Positions 1-9,029 are shown, counted from the first letter of the stretch. The stretch is DNA of 64,000 bases from Paenibacillus sp. BIHB 4019 (GCF_002741035.1 NZ_CP016808.1:5752501-5816500); one strand, 5' to 3'. The notes: generated by a model from the letters alone, not told the origin. Numbers and translations are program-made.

Positions 1-1
1 G

Positions 2-613
2 GGAGTTCCCCATGAGTATTATGCAGTAAGCTCCTCCTGGATCGTCGACTGGATCGTCTTTGACGGCCATCAAGTGCAATCGTTTTTGAACCGCATTGCT
101 GGCATCTCAGCATCCGGCGTATATTATGTCTCCAGGCCTGAGGCGCTGTTGGCCAGAATAAGGAATGTCCTTGATATTGGGCAGTCGAACGCCGGATTAA
201 AGGGTATCCAATGCTCTGGAGTGATGTACTCCCTGCTTACAGATATTGTGCAATATGCATCGGTCCTCCCCAACCATAGCGCCACCAGCCTCAATTTCAA
301 GCTTAAGCCGCTGTTCGATTACATGGAGCAGAACTTCCGCCAGCCGCTCACGCTGGAAATCTTGGCCGAGGTCATCGACGTTACGCCGCAGCATTTATGT
401 ACCGTTTTCAAAAAAACAACCGGTATACGTATTTTTCAATATATTCATTCCGTAAGGATTAAAAAAAGCAAGGAGCTTCTCCTGCAGCATTCTCAAATGC
501 AAGTGAAGGAAATTGCTTATCTTAGCGGCTTTGAAGATGCCAACTATTTCTGCTCTGTCTTTAAAAAGCTGGAACAAATTACACCGAGCCAGTACAGGAA
601 CATACATTTTTGA
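2..613 (+). CDS. AraC family transcriptional regulator, 5'-truncated by window edge
   Basis: The reading frame is open from the first bases of the window, so the true start lies to the left. The visible part begins inside an N-terminal sensory region (upstream of the first possible internal GTG at 74 the frame reads ...YYAVSSSWIVDWIVFDG...), then a linker, then a C-terminal pair of helix-turn-helix motifs over roughly the last 100 residues. The second motif has the AraC signature (VKEIAYLSGFEDANYFCSVF, then the TPSQYR end). The family binds DNA near promoters and senses a small molecule, often a sugar, through its N-terminal domain. The ligand cannot be told. No target gene is evident; the next gene is convergent. 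Confidence 0.9.
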   Translation, partial: GVPHEYYAVSSSWIVDWIVFDGHQVQSFLNRIAGISASGVYYVSRPEALLARIRNVLDIGQSNAGLKGIQCSGVMYSLLTDIVQYASVLPNHSATSLNFKLKPLFDYMEQNFRQPLTLEILAEVIDVTPQHLCTVFKKTTGIRIFQYIHSVRIKKSKELLLQHSQMQVKEIAYLSGFEDANYFCSVFKKLEQITPSQYRNIHF

Positions 614-625
614 TCCATTGAATAG

Positions 626-676
626 AAAAACAAAAAACCACGTCTTAGCAGGCACATTGTACCCCTTAAGACGTGG
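626..676 (-). terminator. Rho-independent terminator after the acetyltransferase gene
   Basis: Inverted repeat CCACGTCTTA (638-647) and TAAGACGTGG (667-676) with a 19-base loop. Read on the minus strand it is followed by a T-rich run (complement of 626-637). It lies about 75 bases past the stop of the acetyltransferase and just past the convergent AraC stop. Confidence 0.7.
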
Positions 677-752
677 TGCTTCGCTGACTTCGTTCCCATT
701 CACCGTCGGTTTGCCATCTTCAAATTGGATTTTGCTTACCTTTTCCAAAAAT

Positions 753-1349
753 TCATTCAGCGGGTCTTCTCCATGGATTGTCAGAGAATTTAACCGGTCT
801 AATGACTTTACACGGAACTCCGGCAGCGATCGAATTCGGCGGAATATCTTTAGTCACTACACTCCCCGCTCCGATAATGCTATTTTTACCGATGGTCACG
901 CCTTGAGTAATCTTTACGTCTCCGCCAAGCCATACGTTATCTTCCAGAATGATTGGCGCCGAATACACCCCTTTTTCTGACCGTTCAAAAGGGTCCTCCG
1001 CATGATTGGCTGCATACAGTCCCGCTCTCGGTCCAATATATACATCGTTGCCTATTTTCACTTCATTGCAATCGAGGATAATCATGTCATGATTAATGTA
1101 TACATCATTTCCGATGGAAATATTAAAGCCAAACTCGCAGCGGAAATTAGACTCAATGTACACATTTTCCCCCACTTCGGCAAACAACTCTTTAAAAATG
1201 GACATGTCGTAGTCATCATTAGTATTGACTTTATGATTGTACTTCCGACATTCCGAAATAGCATGCGTTCGAAGTGCGGCTACGTCTTTTCCGGCATCAT
1301 CATACATGTCACCAGAATTAACCATCCTTTTAATTTCTTCGATATTCAT
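753..1349 (-). CDS. Maltose/galactoside O-acetyltransferase-type hexapeptide-repeat protein
   Basis: A 198-residue protein of the Maa/LacA family, which transfers acetyl from acetyl-CoA to a hydroxyl of a sugar. The N-terminal 55 residues form the helical Mac domain. After it comes a left-handed beta-helix of hexapeptide repeats (ISIGNDVYINHD, VKIGNDVYIGPR, IILEDNVWLGGDVKI, VTIGKNSIIGAGSVV). The conserved active-site His of the family fits AANHAEDPFER, and the typical end PPNSIAAGVPCKVIR is present. Length matches the family. It is divergent from the AraC gene at 1473, which may control it. The natural acceptor of Maa/LacA enzymes is often unknown, so the substrate is left open. Confidence 0.9.
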   Translation of the reverse strand: MNIEEIKRMVNSGDMYDDAGKDVAALRTHAISECRKYNHKVNTNDDYDMSIFKELFAEVGENVYIESNFRCEFGFNISIGNDVYINHDMIILDCNEVKIGNDVYIGPRAGLYAANHAEDPFERSEKGVYSAPIILEDNVWLGGDVKITQGVTIGKNSIIGAGSVVTKDIPPNSIAAGVPCKVIRPVKFSDNPWRRPAE

Positions 1350-1472
1350 AAGCCCTCCTGTATTTGACCTATCCTTTTTCTTTTGTACAAGATAAAATTA
1401 TATCAGCGCGCCATCTAAGAAACGTGCACTTTATTCTCCAATTATATAACGATATTCCCAATCGGGAGGTAA

Positions 1473-2444
1473 ATGAATTTGATTTTAGACAACCAGCATC
1501 TAGACCATACGCTTTATGAAAAAATTCAACATGGCCAAAAGGATTTCCCCATTCAATTTTATATAGATGAGCTTTACACATTTGAAAATAAAAAATTTCC
1601 GCTGCATTGGCATTTTGAATTGGAATTTTTCATCGTACAAGATGGTCCCCTGCGAGCTCAAATCGGTAATCAATTCATAGAGCTAAGTCCAGGGGATGGC
1701 ATTTTTGTTAATGGAAATACGTTACATTCTTTTGAACAGGTTCATAAAGAAGATAGGTGCAAATGTCCTAACATTGTGTTCTCTGCAGAGATGATTGCAC
1801 CCCATTCAAGTATCATCTTTCAAAAATATGTCCTGCCTATCCTCATAAATTCGGATTTGCCTTATTTTGTTCTGTATGCTGGTATTCCTTGGCACAAAGA
1901 AATTTTAAATAAGCTTTCGTCTATTTTTTCCTTATTGCATCAATATGGCCTGAAGAGTCCTTTTGGCGACTTTCCCTATCTCCCTTTAAATACTGAGCAT
2001 CGGGAAGAAGCGTGTTTTGAAATGCAGGTGCAATGCGTTTTGAATCAAATTTGGCAATCCATCTACAGGCACTTGGATCAAATTCCTAAAATCGCTCAAA
2101 CTCAAAAAGCTATCCAATACCAGGTACGATTGCAAAAAATGCTGGCGTTTATTCATCAGAATTATAGGTTTGAGGTTTCGCTTCAGCATATTTCGCTTGC
2201 AGCCAATATAAGTAAAAGTGAAGCGTCCCGCTGCTTCCATTCCTTTCTGAACTGTTCGCCCATCGAATATTTGCTGCAGCATCGTGTTGAGTCATCCAAA
2301 CATTTGTTAAGCTATACCGCCTATAATATCCAAGAAATCTCCTTAGAATGCGGCTTTAATTCGCCTAGTTATTTTATTAAAATATTCAAAAGGAACACAG
2401 GGATGACACCAAGAGAATATAGAGCAAACAGCAATAGCACCTAG
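1473..2444 (+). CDS. AraC family transcriptional regulator with N-terminal cupin sensor
   Basis: A complete 323-residue regulator. Residues about 45-120 form a small cupin barrel (FPLHWHFELEFFIVQDG, then LSPGDGIFVNGNTLHSF), the usual effector-binding fold of sugar-responsive AraC proteins. The C-terminal 100 residues carry the two helix-turn-helix motifs (SLQHISLAANISKSEASRCF and IQEISLECGFNSPSYFIKIF) and the MTPREYR end. The ATG at 1473 follows GGGAGG at good spacing. It is divergent from the acetyltransferase at 753-1349 with a 123-bp shared promoter region, so local control of that gene is likely but inferred. Confidence 0.93.
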   Translation: MNLILDNQHLDHTLYEKIQHGQKDFPIQFYIDELYTFENKKFPLHWHFELEFFIVQDGPLRAQIGNQFIELSPGDGIFVNGNTLHSFEQVHKEDRCKCPNIVFSAEMIAPHSSIIFQKYVLPILINSDLPYFVLYAGIPWHKEILNKLSSIFSLLHQYGLKSPFGDFPYLPLNTEHREEACFEMQVQCVLNQIWQSIYRHLDQIPKIAQTQKAIQYQVRLQKMLAFIHQNYRFEVSLQHISLAANISKSEASRCFHSFLNCSPIEYLLQHRVESSKHLLSYTAYNIQEISLECGFNSPSYFIKIFKRNTGMTPREYRANSNST

Positions 2445-2475
2445 TGTGTTACTTTTTTTGGAAAACACATCATTA

Positions 2476-2523
2476 ATAATAAGAACAGCGTACCCAGTAG
2501 TGTGGGCACGCTGTTCTTATTAT
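2476..2523. terminator. Bidirectional terminator between convergent genes
   Basis: A perfect 16-bp stem (2476-2491 with 2508-2523), then one mismatch and four more pairs (2493-2496 with 2503-2506) around a six-base loop. A and T flanks on both sides suit termination of the AraC gene on the plus strand and the GNAT gene on the minus strand. Confidence 0.85.
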
Positions 2524-2537
2524 GTCCCTCCTGATTA

Positions 2538-3119
2538 CTAACCTTGGTTAGAACTCGTGCTGAAGCGAAAGACTAACATTTCTCCAACTTCAGGATGATG
2601 GCCAAGCTCTTCGGAGTATTTTCCGTTGGTGCATGTGTTAAGTGTCCTGCGCCAGAAACGTTTCGCACGTTCGTTTCGTTCGGTGGGATTGGTTTGCACT
2701 TCCCATTGACCTGGCATCTTTTCAATAATCTGACGCACCGCTTCTTCTCCAACGCCCTTTCCTCGATAATATCGTAATAGGAAGAATTCATTCATGTAAT
2801 AATCGATATAGGGAGGACATGGTGTGAAAGGCGGAGTCGCCACAAAAGCAAGACCGGCTGGTATATCATCCACTATGATAAGATACGGGAATAGAACGTT
2901 CGGGTGTTCCCACCAAATATCAAACACGCGATTCTGTTCAATCAAGGTTCGGGTATCATCATTCTCAAACACCCCATAACGATTGATCTTGTGTTCCCAC
3001 ACCTCGGACAAATCATGCAGATAAAGAGGATAAATATTATTGATAATAAACTTTTCCTCTATACCGCATAGTCGAACGGTAACCTTTAACTTATTTGCTT
3101 CATGATTAACGCTATCCAT
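2538..3119 (-). CDS. GNAT family N-acetyltransferase
   Basis: A 193-residue protein of the GCN5-related family, which moves acetyl from acetyl-CoA to an amine. The central part shows the core strands (FPYLIIVDDIPAGLAFVATP), the acetyl-CoA pyrophosphate loop after a long strand (FFLLRYYRGKGVGEEAVRQI, matching Q/RxxGxG/A) and the C-terminal motif NPTERNERAKRFWRR. The substrate is not visible from sequence. It stands alone between two terminators. Confidence 0.88.
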   Translation of the reverse strand: MDSVNHEANKLKVTVRLCGIEEKFIINNIYPLYLHDLSEVWEHKINRYGVFENDDTRTLIEQNRVFDIWWEHPNVLFPYLIIVDDIPAGLAFVATPPFTPCPPYIDYYMNEFFLLRYYRGKGVGEEAVRQIIEKMPGQWEVQTNPTERNERAKRFWRRTLNTCTNGKYSEELGHHPEVGEMLVFRFSTSSNQG

Positions 3120-3247
3120 TTTGCAACCCCTCCAGATTCGCTACTTTCAATCTTCGATTTTACTGATACCATAATTCTTTCCTAGCATCAGTATAAAGTG
3201 AATATTGCATCCTTTATAGGCAGAGTATTCGTCTATTCATTTCTTAC

Positions 3248-3294
3248 ATAACAAAAGGCTCGCGTTGGATAAAACCAACACGAGCCTTTTGTTA
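3248..3294. terminator. Terminator overlapping the stop of the CD3324-type gene
   Basis: A 21-bp stem with one wobble (3248-3268 with 3275-3294) and a six-base A-rich loop. The stop codon of the gene at 3292-3561 lies inside the outer stem, so the hairpin forms at the very end of that transcript. Confidence 0.8.
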
Positions 3295-3561
3295 TGCCTT
3301 CGTATTATAAACAATCTTCTTAATGCTGTCATGGGATAGACAGTAGGAACTCGCGAGTTGATCCACATTCATTCCCTGCCGGAAATGCTTCCGTATCTCT
3401 TCGTTTCGGTTCAAAAGAAATTCACGTTGCCCTGAATGATGCCCCCACTTTTTTCTACATCCTTTGGGTGCGGGGATATATATGGTCTTGCCTTGTATAT
3501 ACTTTTGTATTTCATGAAGTAATTTTTCCGGTAAAATCTCACTTGCTGAAACATATTTCAT
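3292..3561 (-). CDS. CD3324 family (Mor-like) small DNA-binding protein
   Basis: An 89-residue protein starting MKYVSASEILPEKLLHEIQK. This is the typical start of the CD3324 family, followed by IQGKTIYIPAPKGCRKKWG and a C-terminal helix-turn-helix (MNVDQLASSYCLSHDSIKKIV). The frame is open 18 codons further upstream, but the ATG at 3561 has an AAGGGG site and matches where the family begins. Members are common small regulators in Firmicutes related to the Mor transcription activator. The target is unknown. It follows no operon partner. Confidence 0.85.
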   Translation of the reverse strand: MKYVSASEILPEKLLHEIQKYIQGKTIYIPAPKGCRKKWGHHSGQREFLLNRNEEIRKHFRQGMNVDQLASSYCLSHDSIKKIVYNTKA

Positions 3562-3899
3562 TGGCTTCGCCCCTTCATCTAATAGCGATGGAAAGTTGCA
3601 AAGCCTACATGACAAACGGTTTCTTGCCGTTCATTCCTTGTTATATGGTTAGAATAATAGGCTCCATGCAAACAACCGCGTTAATATCATATAGACTTTG
3701 CATGGAGCGAGTCTCGTAACTTCGCATCGGTAAAATTTCACGAAGCATCGTTTTACTAACACCCTTCATAACGACATCCCTCTTTTCTGATGATATTTAA
3801 TTTGTTATAGTTATTTCTTCGTTACGATGATGAATTCCTTCTGAAGAGTTGATTTTGATTCGCAATGTATTGCTCCATTTCTATTAGCAATTACACTAA
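3562..3899. other. Intergenic stretch with a long-loop inverted repeat
   Basis: No convincing gene. It holds a perfect 12-bp inverted repeat, GCTCCATGCAAA at 3661-3672 and TTTGCATGGAGC at 3697-3708, with a 24-base loop. There is no strong T-run on either side, so it could be a weak terminator for the minus-strand gene ending at 3900 or a protein-binding site for the CD3324-type gene. Confidence 0.5.
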
Positions 3900-5411
3900 C
3901 TATTGTCCTACATATTTTAAGTGATAAACTGTCCATGCCTTAATTGGTAAGCTACGGGTATTAGTAACATTTTCTCTCCCCATTTCCTTGCAGTTCCAAG
4001 CATCATATGTGATTGCCTCATACTCTAATTCAGTGCCATCAAATGGTCCGCACCACAAACCTTTACCAGGTAGATCATAACGGCAAAATATTAAATATTC
4101 CTTCATATCCCGGTGTAAAGTGAAATAGTGATGCCCCTCCGTGTTTAATGGATCCCGTTCCATGTATTGGAACTGGCAAGTTTCTAGTATTTGCTTCATG
4201 AACTTGAGTCTAGGTGCGCTCTTGCCTATCAATGTACCGCCATATGCCCAAAAAAGATCTTGTTCATTGTCGTTAAGCTGAATAACTTCGCCATGAGTTG
4301 CATAAGAACCGGCCATTACTGAAAGCCAATGACGAAATACAGTCGTTTCGCTGTCATTATTGCCCCATTCTTCTTTAATATTTCCTTCGTACTGATATTC
4401 ATCATTCACGATCGGTTTCTTATATCTGTTTTTTAATTCAAGAGCAAGCGTATAAGTATCTGGATGCTGATAACTGACATGGGTCATCCAGTCACGGTTA
4501 GGATAAATAAAACCAAACGGAATATTATGAATGGAAATTAGGTGACTGTGCGGGTCATTAGCCTTAATTGTCGCACCGAACAAATCCCAGTCTTTACGAT
4601 CCATCCGAACGCAAGTTTTACCCTCGGGCGTCTTATCCACATCAAACTCATTAGCCAAAGACCACCATACGTTCCTATATGCAGACAATCGCGCAATTAA
4701 ATAATTAATATATAGCAGCTGATCATCCTGCTGCATTCCAGCGTCAATTCCCCAACAATCGTATGGATGGAACAATATCACATCCGCTTCAATTCCCAAT
4801 TTTAATAAATCCATAATCCGATCTTCTAAATTTTGAAAATACCCAGGGCAAAACCGCTGAAAATCGAAAGAATTAGGTTCTCCTTCAAATGGGAATACAG
4901 ACGGCTCGTACGAAATTTCAAATTCTTTGTTCTCGCCTCTACCGCGCATGTATTTTGGAAATACGAGCATACGAATTTTATTAAAGCCATACTTTTGGAA
5001 TGAATCCAACGTCCGCAGTCTATTTTCTTCTGGTAGGTACGTCCATGCGTAGGCGGTAGTACCCATGACAAAAAACGGATTGCCGTCCGCATAACTAAAG
5101 TGCGTGCCCGTTACTTGGATAGGCCCGTGATTCCCAGGGGAAGGGGCTGCAACTACGAATGAACCCTCTAATCCTTCAAAGTTGCCATAATCCGAATATA
5201 GTCTGAAACGATATTCACCCTGCGATTCGGGCATAAATCGGAGCTTCCAAGTAGAGCCCCCATCATGAAACCCTCTCATTTGCTTTGATTCTTTTCCATT
5301 CCAAAACTCCCCGTAAAGATTAACGTCTTTGAAAGGATTATTGAACGTATGAGAGGCCTGCAGCTCGATTTCGAAAATATTCCATTGCTCAACGCTTTCT
5401 ATAAATTTCAT
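3900..5411 (-). CDS. DUF5060/DUF4038 glycoside hydrolase-like protein
   Basis: A 503-residue protein without signal peptide. Residues 1-90 form the beta-sandwich DUF5060 domain (VEQWNIFEIELQASHTFNNP). Residues about 100-390 form a TIM-barrel of the DUF4038/apiosidase-like type. Two candidate catalytic glutamates are visible: WWSLANEFDVD (acid/base position after the fourth strand) and KPIVNDEYQYEG (nucleophile position). The C-terminal 100 residues fit the small beta domain that often closes this family (DUF5605-like). It is last in a probable operon with a heparinase-type lyase and a KdgF-like cupin, so it likely acts on a side sugar of the same plant or algal polysaccharide inside the cell. 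The exact linkage cannot be inferred. Confidence 0.8.
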   Translation of the reverse strand: MKFIESVEQWNIFEIELQASHTFNNPFKDVNLYGEFWNGKESKQMRGFHDGGSTWKLRFMPESQGEYRFRLYSDYGNFEGLEGSFVVAAPSPGNHGPIQVTGTHFSYADGNPFFVMGTTAYAWTYLPEENRLRTLDSFQKYGFNKIRMLVFPKYMRGRGENKEFEISYEPSVFPFEGEPNSFDFQRFCPGYFQNLEDRIMDLLKLGIEADVILFHPYDCWGIDAGMQQDDQLLYINYLIARLSAYRNVWWSLANEFDVDKTPEGKTCVRMDRKDWDLFGATIKANDPHSHLISIHNIPFGFIYPNRDWMTHVSYQHPDTYTLALELKNRYKKPIVNDEYQYEGNIKEEWGNNDSETTVFRHWLSVMAGSYATHGEVIQLNDNEQDLFWAYGGTLIGKSAPRLKFMKQILETCQFQYMERDPLNTEGHHYFTLHRDMKEYLIFCRYDLPGKGLWCGPFDGTELEYEAITYDAWNCKEMGRENVTNTRSLPIKAWTVYHLKYVGQ

Positions 5412-5462
5412 TTTTGTTCACCTCAACCTTTACTATTTATTTATTGGCTAATTAAATCAGGA

Positions 5463-5780
5463 TTATCGTAGAAGATCTTCCCGAATTGGCGTGAAGATGT
5501 CCAGAAGAGCGGAAGATTCCAGGGCGGTCACGCCATGCTTTACCCCGCTTGGCACATAGATAACATCTCCCGGCAGCAGCAGCCGAGTCTCGTCCCCAAG
5601 ATGATATTCAATCTGGCCCCATAAGCAATAACTGATTTGTTCGTGAACGTGATTATGGTCACGCCCGACCGCTCCCGCTTCAAAGTGCACTTCCATCGTC
5701 ATTAATTGTCCCGAAGCCGTCAAAATCTTGCGCTTTACTCCGGGCTCTGCCGATTCCCATACGTCAATATTCGTCCCCAT
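5463..5780 (-). CDS. Cupin protein, KdgF-like
   Basis: A 105-residue single-domain cupin. The ATG at 5780 is preceded by GGAGGAG; the longer open frame upstream only overlaps the lyase gene. The metal-binding cupin motif is visible (DHNHVHEQISYCLWGQIEY, then LLLPGDVIYVPSGVKHGV). In pectin and alginate users such cupins next to lyases are often KdgF, which linearises the 4,5-unsaturated uronate released by the lyase. That role fits the place directly downstream of a heparinase II/III-type lyase, but many sugar-locus cupins look alike, so it is a likely assignment rather than a firm one. Confidence 0.72.
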   Translation of the reverse strand: MGTNIDVWESAEPGVKRKILTASGQLMTMEVHFEAGAVGRDHNHVHEQISYCLWGQIEYHLGDETRLLLPGDVIYVPSGVKHGVTALESSALLDIFTPIREDLLR

Positions 5781-5799
5781 TTTCGCTCCTCCAACAAAT

Positions 5800-7815
5800 C
5801 TAGTTTGCCAATCCGATCTCAAACTGGTGTTCCTTACGTCCATCCTCCGTCTCCAGTATGACGGATACATGTCGCCGGTCCACTGACTTAATAGATGCAT
5901 TCAGAATATACGGCCTATCATCTTCGTACGCCTCAAACACATTCACATATAAAACGTCATTGCCCCCTTCAACCCGGCTTAACATATAGGAAATTTCGCT
6001 GGTCGAGGGATTATCTGGCCCCATAGCATAAATGACGAGATGAGGCTCCGTGCAGAAGCTGAAGAGACTCGTTGTGCAGTTGCGATACTTCCAGCTCGTA
6101 TGCATCGTTCCTTCCGGCTTGTGGCGCTGTACCTCACGGACATATTTGAGCGGTTTGTTCGCATCCAGTGCCGGATACTCCTTGAGCGCTGTCTCATTGT
6201 GCACGCCGCCCAGCTCTCCTCTGCTATGCACAATCCAATCAACGCTTCTTCCTGCGGCGTTCTCCACTAGAAATGCCTCAACAAAATAGCGATCCCGCCA
6301 TAAGATCAGCCGTCGCATCTTTATATTGGAATAGTCCGCTTCGCTCCATTCGACGCGCGTCAAAGAATCGATACCGGGGAACGAGCCATCCCAAACCGCT
6401 TCGGCTTCAAGCAGAATCTGTGAGCCGTGCCGCTCGTATTTAATTGTTCGCCCATTGGCTGGAGGCTGGTTTGCTCCATTGATCGCAACGGTATTGTGGG
6501 TTGCCGTATTTTTGTAATAGTCGTAATGAAGCTGCGCGCCATATCCGGTTGTTCCCAGATCGGGGATGATATCTTCGCCAAAGGCCGAGAATTGAATGCC
6601 CAGCTTGTCGTAATGATCGTGTTCTCCGCCATATTTGCCATGCTTTATCAACAAATACCGCTGGCCTTTGCCTCTGAAGACGGTAAAACCAGAATGCTCG
6701 TTGTCATGATAGTCCTGCAGGTTAAATTCCGAAGTTGCTGGCAGTTCATCCACGCCATATAGGAAGGCCTCGAGGTTATTTCTATCGTGAGTTCTATAAT
6801 GCTGATTCAACATCCAGGCGAATTCCCAGTCCCCATAGACGGTATAAGCAAACTCATAAAAAGCAGGCAAGTGTTCCCGCAAAATATCACCGACTCCATC
6901 GCCTATCGTGGGCAATTTGAACTCTGGCTGTAAAAGGCGAATTGGCATTTTCAGCATGTTGCGATATTCGGGTCGCTGCAACAGCCCATAAGGCGTACGC
7001 CTCACGAACTTCTCATAAACCATGAATGCTTCCAAAGCGAAATAATGATAATGAAACGTTCCTTCAAACCAGAAGTCGTCCTGCAGCACAGCATGTTCCA
7101 GTTGATACACCAGGCCGTATTTGGTATGAATTGCAAATTCCATAATATCTGGCCTCTCAAGCAGTACTCCCAGCATGCCCATTGCCCCGCCGACAAGCAC
7201 TTCATGATTATGGATTTGATCCATTCGGTATTCCATCAGTAATTCTGCGCATAGGGTGAAAAGATTATCATCGATCAGCTGCCTGTTCTGCATGGTTAAC
7301 GTTTCCTTAATGATGTCGTATCCCATCGCCAAGCTGCGTATCCAGACGGCTTCGCACAAGGTTTGGGCATTGGCCTTCCCTGGATTATTGTATGGAATTC
7401 CTCCATGAATCTCATAGCTCGGATAATAGGTCGCATACCGCAACAATATCGCTTCGGCAATTGATCGGTAATTCTCTTCGCCAGTTAGCAGCCAAAGCAA
7501 CGCCAGATCGTAGCAGGAATCCGCATTGATTCCGTTGACGAATCTCCACCACGCCCCATCGTACGGCTCGCCCTCATAATCCTTATCGCAGACCGGACAC
7601 CTGTGCCGCGAACCGTCTTCATATCGAAGCTCAAGTCCGACCGAGTGTACCGGACAATAATAATAGAGCGTCCAAGTCGCGACCGCCTTTTCCGGAATGT
7701 TAACCCCGTGCTTCAGCACAGGCTCCACCCGGGCCAACAGTTTCTTAATGATACGATCGTTCCCAGCCGCTCTCTGACGCAACGAGTCGACTTCTTGCTC
7801 GCTGAACTGAATCAT
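5800..7815 (-). CDS. Heparinase II/III family polysaccharide lyase
   Basis: A 671-residue protein with no signal peptide. It starts with a helical (alpha/alpha toroid) half, including a CPVHSVG...RCPVCDKDY cysteine pair near residues 50-80 that may bind a metal. The second half is the heparinase II/III beta-sandwich (KYGGEHDHYDKLGIQFSAFG, then TATHNTVAINGANQPPANG), where the family places active-site His and Tyr residues. Such enzymes cleave uronic-acid polysaccharides (alginate, heparin-like, ulvan-like, rhamnogalacturonan) by beta-elimination. The cytoplasmic location suggests action on imported oligosaccharides. Start ATG has GGGGGAGG. A terminator separates it from the permease gene, so it probably has its own promoter near 7830-8070. 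Confidence 0.85.
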   Translation of the reverse strand: MIQFSEQEVDSLRQRAAGNDRIIKKLLARVEPVLKHGVNIPEKAVATWTLYYYCPVHSVGLELRYEDGSRHRCPVCDKDYEGEPYDGAWWRFVNGINADSCYDLALLWLLTGEENYRSIAEAILLRYATYYPSYEIHGGIPYNNPGKANAQTLCEAVWIRSLAMGYDIIKETLTMQNRQLIDDNLFTLCAELLMEYRMDQIHNHEVLVGGAMGMLGVLLERPDIMEFAIHTKYGLVYQLEHAVLQDDFWFEGTFHYHYFALEAFMVYEKFVRRTPYGLLQRPEYRNMLKMPIRLLQPEFKLPTIGDGVGDILREHLPAFYEFAYTVYGDWEFAWMLNQHYRTHDRNNLEAFLYGVDELPATSEFNLQDYHDNEHSGFTVFRGKGQRYLLIKHGKYGGEHDHYDKLGIQFSAFGEDIIPDLGTTGYGAQLHYDYYKNTATHNTVAINGANQPPANGRTIKYERHGSQILLEAEAVWDGSFPGIDSLTRVEWSEADYSNIKMRRLILWRDRYFVEAFLVENAAGRSVDWIVHSRGELGGVHNETALKEYPALDANKPLKYVREVQRHKPEGTMHTSWKYRNCTTSLFSFCTEPHLVIYAMGPDNPSTSEISYMLSRVEGGNDVLYVNVFEAYEDDRPYILNASIKSVDRRHVSVILETEDGRKEHQFEIGLAN

Positions 7816-8074
7816 CCTGCACCTCCCCCTTGTGCTTCTCTGTGTTCCCCATCTGTGCGTTCCTTGGCAGCTACGCGCAATTTGTTGTGAATAGGCAGGT
7901 GTTTTTTAGTCATGTGCTTGCTCGCTCTCCCATCTGATTACCTTGCTATTTTATATTCATAATAATTGTTTCTGGGCCAACAGCGTGTGATGCTACCCGA
8001 TGCTAGAGGGGGTGAGAATCAACTGTTAAATGGCGATATGAACACTCTGTATTGCACTAGGCACCACCAAAAAA
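7816..8074 (-). promoter_or_regulatory. Leader region of the lyase operon with first copy of a repeated 48-bp element (7981-8028)
   Basis: No gene. The segment 7981-8028 matches 15021-15068 at about 37 of 48 positions, with both copies in the same orientation upstream of a minus-strand gene. Conserved blocks include CAGCGTGTGATGC, CCGATG and GGTGAGAA.CAACT. Here it sits about 165 bases before the lyase start, just after the terminator at 8075-8119. It could be the binding site of the AraC-type response regulator encoded in the same locus. On the minus strand copy 1 shows a direct repeat TAGCATC.GGGTAGCATC, as expected for such regulators. This is inference from position and repetition. Confidence 0.55.
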
Positions 8075-8119
8075 ATAAAACACATGCCCGGATCATTATC
8101 GATCCGACGTGTGTTTTAT
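8075..8119 (-). terminator. Terminator after the permease genes
   Basis: Inverted repeat ATAAAACACA (8075-8084) and TGTGTTTTAT (8110-8119), with an inner CGGATC/GATCCG pair. On the minus strand it is followed by a strong T-run (complement of 8069-8075). It ends the transporter/two-component half of the locus ten bases after the permease stop codon. Confidence 0.85.
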
Positions 8120-8129
8120 CATTTCTAAC

Positions 8130-9014
8130 TTATCCTTTAACCGAGCCGGCCGACATCTGCATAAATGACCGATTGGTAAAAATATAAACGATCAAAATCG
8201 GCAAGATAGACAAACATGCTCCTGCCATCATAAGATTCGTCTGTTGAGCCGCTCCCGCAAACCCATATCTCAAATTGGCAAGGCCTACTGTAAGGGGCTG
8301 GAGACTTGGCGTGCTCATCGTAAATACAAGCGGCATAATATACTCATTCCAGGCGGCACGAAAGACAAATAACCCGGCAACGCCAATTCCTGGCGAGAGA
8401 AGCGGCAAAATGATTCGGAAAAAGACTCGGAAATACCCGCAGCCGTCAATCAATGCTGCCTCATCGAGATCCTTCGGTATAGAGCGAAAGAATCCAATGA
8501 GAATAAAAAATGTCTGCGCATGCCCAGCGACGAGGATGAGAATGATTGCCAACAGCGACTTATTCAATCCGATTGCCATCATAAGATCGAATTGGGGACG
8601 GAGAACTACAGCTCCGATTGAAATAAAAAGCGTAGCAGATTGAAGCAATACATACAGCCTCTTCCCCGGGAAACGAAAACGATCGACGGCATATCCGGCA
8701 AATGAAGCAACCAGTAACGTGCCAATCGTAGTTGTCACTGAGATCAAAAGACTGTTCCAGGTAAATCGGCTAAAATTCGCCCCCTCCCATGCATCCTTAT
8801 AATTGGACCATTGCAAGGATTTCGGCAACAGTCCTCCTCCAAGATTAATTTCGGCATTGGTCTTCAAAGAGCCAAGAACGGCCATGACGATAGGATAGAC
8901 CATTAGGAGCGCCATTAACAGCAGAAAAGCCCCGAGAAGGATAAAGCCGAATGATTTCTTGAATCGTGATGATACGACGCGTTGCCGCGTTAATGGCAGA
9001 TGTTTTGTCGACAT
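8130..9014 (-). CDS. CUT1 sugar ABC transporter permease, MalG type
   Basis: A 294-residue membrane protein with six predicted helices and the EAA loop seen as DLDEAALIDGCGYFRVFFRIILPLLSPG, which docks on the ATPase. It pairs with the MalF-type permease immediately upstream and with the lipoprotein at 13553. As usual for CUT1 systems in this group no ATPase is encoded here; a shared MsmX-type ATPase elsewhere is expected. Start ATG has AGGGG. The likely cargo is the oligosaccharide cut by the lyase downstream. Confidence 0.92.
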   Translation of the reverse strand: MSTKHLPLTRQRVVSSRFKKSFGFILLGAFLLLMALLMVYPIVMAVLGSLKTNAEINLGGGLLPKSLQWSNYKDAWEGANFSRFTWNSLLISVTTTIGTLLVASFAGYAVDRFRFPGKRLYVLLQSATLFISIGAVVLRPQFDLMMAIGLNKSLLAIILILVAGHAQTFFILIGFFRSIPKDLDEAALIDGCGYFRVFFRIILPLLSPGIGVAGLFVFRAAWNEYIMPLVFTMSTPSLQPLTVGLANLRYGFAGAAQQTNLMMAGACLSILPILIVYIFTNRSFMQMSAGSVKG

Positions 9015-9029
9015 CGTTGCACCCCTGTT

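Noticed and set aside
632..840. The +1 frame of the acetyltransferase end stays open far past its stop (reading ...GEDPLNEFLEKVSKIQF...)
   Set aside because: It runs through the terminator hairpin, has no start codon or ribosome site of its own, and the normal family ending is present in the main frame. Taken as chance.
3661..3708. End of an insertion element or MITE
   Set aside because: Only one inverted repeat pair, no target-site duplication or second copy seen in the window.
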